Assembly (NCBI GenBank): GCA_001768675.1
Contig: MELN01000053.1
Location: 63,689-71,796 of the forward strand
DNA: 8,108 bases
Direction: 5' to 3'
Source of the DNA: Actinobacteria bacterium RBG_16_64_13
GTDB taxonomy: Bacteria > Actinomycetota > Thermoleophilia > RBG-16-64-13
The notes under the pieces are model-generated. The model saw nothing but the letters and a program-made list of their open reading frames with translations. It made no database searches and was not told the origin of the DNA. The position numbers were made by a program, and so were the translations under genes. Shown here piece by piece: positions 6,443-8,108 of the stretch; the stretch's first letter is position 1; each line of letters opens with the position of its first letter.

Positions 6443-7702
6443 CTAGGTCCCCATGTTCCAACTGGCGAGGTATTTGGCCTGCTCGGGCGTCAGGGTGTCG
6501 ATGCCGACACCCAGCGATTCCAGCTTGAGGCGGGCGATCTCCGCGTCGATGTCGGCAGGCACGTCATACACGCGCTTGTCCAACGTCGCCGCGTTCTTGA
6601 CCATATACTCCGCCGCCAGCGCCTGGTTGGCGAAACTCATGTCCATCACGCTTGATGGGTGGCCCTCGGCGGCGGCCAGGTTGATCAGCCGGCCTTCGCC
6701 CAAGAGGTAGATGCGCCGGCCGTCGGCGAGAGTGAACTCCTCGACGAACTCCCGGACCTGGCGCCGGGCCACCGACAGCGCTTCCAACGCTGGGATGTCG
6801 ATCTCCACGTTGAAGTGGCCGGTGTTGGCCACGATGGCCCCATCCTTCATCACCTCGAAGTGTTCCTTGCGGATCACGTGGATGTCGCCGGTGGCGGTGA
6901 CGTAGATGTCGCCGATCGGAGCCACTTCGGCCATGGGCATGACCCTGAAGCCGTCCATGATCGCCTCGAGCGCCCGCAACGGCTCGACCTCCAACACCAC
7001 CACGTCGGCCCCGTGACCCTTAGCCCTTGTAGCAAAACCTCGGCCGCACCACCCATAGCCGGCGACGACCACGACCTTGCCCGCGATCATCCGATTGGTC
7101 GCTCGGATGATGCCGTCGAGAGTCGACTGGCCGGTACCGTAGCGGTTGTCGAACATGTGCTTGGTCATGGCCTCGTTCACGGCCACGATGGGGTAACGGA
7201 GCACGCCCTCTTGCTCCATCGATTTGAGGCGGATCACTCCGGTGGTGGTCTCTTCGGTGCCACCGATGACTCCCACTGCCGCGTCGGTGCGGTCGGTGTG
7301 GAGCAGGCCCACTACGTCGGCCCCGTCGTCCATGGTGATCTGCGGATGGAAGTCGATGACGCTTTGGATATGCCGGTAGTACGTGTCCCTGTCCTCGCCC
7401 TTGATCGCGAAGGTGGAGATGCCGTACTCCACAACAAGCGCGGCAGCCACATCGTCCTGAGTGGAGAGCGGATTGGAGGCGCAGAGGGCCAACTCGGCCC
7501 CGCCGGCGGCCAAGGTCCGCATCAAGCTGGCCGTCTCGCTGGTCACGTGCAGGCAGGCGCCGATGCGCATGCCTTTGAGCGGCCTCTCTTTGGCGAACCG
7601 CTCGCGGATAGCCGCGAGAACAGGCATCTCCTTCTCCGCCCACTCGATCCGCAAGACCCCGCTTGCCGCGAGGTTCTCATCTTTCACGTCATGATCGACC
7701 AC
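6443..7702 (-). CDS. ahcY: Adenosylhomocysteinase (S-adenosyl-L-homocysteine hydrolase)
   Basis: AhcY reversibly splits S-adenosylhomocysteine into adenosine and homocysteine, removing the product inhibitor of SAM-dependent methyltransferases, with tightly bound NAD. The 419-residue protein carries the substrate motif HVTSET at 52-57, D126 in MDDGAD, and the catalytic block EETTTG near 150-155. K181 and D185 lie in TKHMFDNRYGTGQS. The NAD Rossmann loop is GYGWCG at 215-220, and NTGHFNVEID follows at 293-302. It is the short form: it lacks the insertion of the longer eukaryotic/proteobacterial type and ends in YLASWNMGT, not the canonical Lys/Tyr tail, as in archaeal and thermophile-type enzymes. 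GTG at 7702 shares its first base with the upstream gene's TAG and has GGAG 7 nt upstream. It precedes mtnA by 2 nt, placing SAH and MTA recycling in one transcript. Confidence 0.97.
   Translation of the reverse strand: MVDHDVKDENLAASGVLRIEWAEKEMPVLAAIRERFAKERPLKGMRIGACLHVTSETASLMRTLAAGGAELALCASNPLSTQDDVAAALVVEYGISTFAIKGEDRDTYYRHIQSVIDFHPQITMDDGADVVGLLHTDRTDAAVGVIGGTEETTTGVIRLKSMEQEGVLRYPIVAVNEAMTKHMFDNRYGTGQSTLDGIIRATNRMIAGKVVVVAGYGWCGRGFATRAKGHGADVVVLEVEPLRALEAIMDGFRVMPMAEVAPIGDIYVTATGDIHVIRKEHFEVMKDGAIVANTGHFNVEIDIPALEALSVARRQVREFVEEFTLADGRRIYLLGEGRLINLAAAEGHPSSVMDMSFANQALAAEYMVKNAATLDKRVYDVPADIDAEIARLKLESLGVGIDTLTPEQAKYLASWNMGT
6448..6452 (-). promoter_or_regulatory. mtnA ribosome binding site
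   Basis: GGGGA, lying within the last codons of ahcY, ends 7 nt before GTG 6440. This spacing favours that start for mtnA over the overlapping TTG at 6461. Confidence 0.45.
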
Positions 7703-8108
7703 TACCTGACTCCTTTTCCTGAAGACCCCTCTGTAACGACCACCGCGGCCACGCGCAGACCCAGATGCGCTGCCACGATGACCACCGGTACCAGCTCGGT
7801 GCTAACTGCCGGGTAGCCCTGCGCGCCGGCCACCCCGGCCTCGAAGGCGCTCAAACGGCGGTCATCATGCACCCCGGCCACCACCCCCGACACTACTATC
7901 ATACCCTCGGCCGCGCCCAGGCGGTCTATGACCACCTCGGGCGCGTAGATCCCGGTCATACTCGGGAACCTCGGCCCCACGGAATCGTCGTTCGGCCCCG
8001 TGAGCGGCGACCGCCAAGTGAGATTGGCGTGATCGGTGACGATCACCAGCCGGGGCCGGTGGGCGCCTTGACCGGCGTCCGCCTCGCCGCTCCATGTCCC
8101 CCCGCACA
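7702..8108 (-). CDS. Purine nucleoside phosphorylase/MTA phosphorylase-family protein, 3' part, divergent
   Basis: Only the last 134 residues are inside the window; the 5' end lies beyond 8108. Family members (trimeric PNP/MTAP) cleave purine nucleosides or methylthioadenosine with phosphate. The match is clear in VIVTDHANLT (DHAN at 8034-8023), PLTGPNDDSVGPRFPSMTGIY (8007 to about 7945) and the later VPVVIVAAHLGLRV. Several expected features are missing. There is no GPxFETPAE-like loop carrying the purine-binding glutamate; the region reads SGVVAGVHDDRRLSAFEAG. The usual GMSTVPE reads as VSTELVP. The residue that should be the base-binding Asn after the last strand is Glu (VVVTEG). The chain then stops after about 10 residues, where relatives continue for some 30-50. 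The stop overlaps the ahcY start by 1 nt. Context suggests a role in MTA or adenosine handling, but catalysis is doubtful. Confidence 0.75.
   Translation of the reverse strand, partial: CGGTWSGEADAGQGAHRPRLVIVTDHANLTWRSPLTGPNDDSVGPRFPSMTGIYAPEVVIDRLGAAEGMIVVSGVVAGVHDDRRLSAFEAGVAGAQGYPAVSTELVPVVIVAAHLGLRVAAVVVTEGSSGKGVR
7710..7716 (-). promoter_or_regulatory. ahcY ribosome binding site
   Basis: AAAGGAG ends 7 nt before the GTG at 7702, within the last codons of the upstream phosphorylase-like gene. The site fixes the ahcY start and implies re-initiation by ribosomes finishing that gene. Confidence 0.6.

Noticed and set aside
6441..6461. TTG start at 6461 for mtnA
   Set aside because: It would overlap ahcY by 19 nt, and GTG 6440 has a well-spaced GGGGA and sits just after the ahcY stop.
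7702..7745. Frameshift explanation for the short C terminus of the phosphorylase-like gene
   Set aside because: Neither of the other two frames gives phosphorylase-like sequence past the stop, and the ahcY SD and start lie exactly there.
1..8108. CRISPR array, toxin-antitoxin, defence island, prophage or insertion sequence
   Set aside because: No spaced direct repeats, integrase, transposase or small paired genes; the coding content is uniform housekeeping sequence.

Overview
The window is a compact, GC-rich bacterial chromosome segment. All seven recognisable protein genes lie on the minus strand, so transcription runs from high to low coordinates. It is almost entirely coding, several starts are GTG, and neighbouring genes overlap or touch. 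The order comF - hpf (long form) - secA with a C-terminal zinc motif, together with the base composition, suggests a deep-branching Actinomycetota lineage (Coriobacteriia, Thermoleophilia or Geothermincolia-like). That placement is an inference from gene order and style, not from a marker comparison.

In transcription order, the first block (8108 to about 3492) is a tightly coupled cluster. It starts with the 3' end of a divergent purine-nucleoside-phosphorylase-family gene. Next come ahcY (S-adenosylhomocysteine hydrolase), mtnA (methylthioribose-1-phosphate isomerase), a sugar-phosphate nucleotidyltransferase with a left-handed beta-helix tail, and a comF-family phosphoribosyltransferase. 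Junctions are a 1-nt overlap, a 2-nt gap, a 4-nt ATGA overlap and an 11-nt overlap, so this is very likely one operon. The first three genes fit recycling of the S-adenosylmethionine by-products SAH and MTA. The last two are not obviously part of that pathway.

The second block (3438 to 141) holds hpf, the long-form ribosome hibernation factor, and secA, the preprotein translocase motor. They are separated by 58 nt. The 104-nt comF-hpf gap carries a near-perfect Shine-Dalgarno sequence and a possible 32-codon leader ORF whose stop overlaps the hpf start.

The 140 nt downstream of secA has no convincing gene. It contains a 69-nt imperfect palindrome with a perfect CGTAGC/GCTACG core and purine-rich interior arms, which is the most unusual non-coding structure here. 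I found no CRISPR array, tRNA, rRNA, transposase or recognisable defence system. The genes are mostly ordinary housekeeping genes. The best leads are the 3' palindrome, the active-site-divergent phosphorylase-like gene and the comF-hpf leader.
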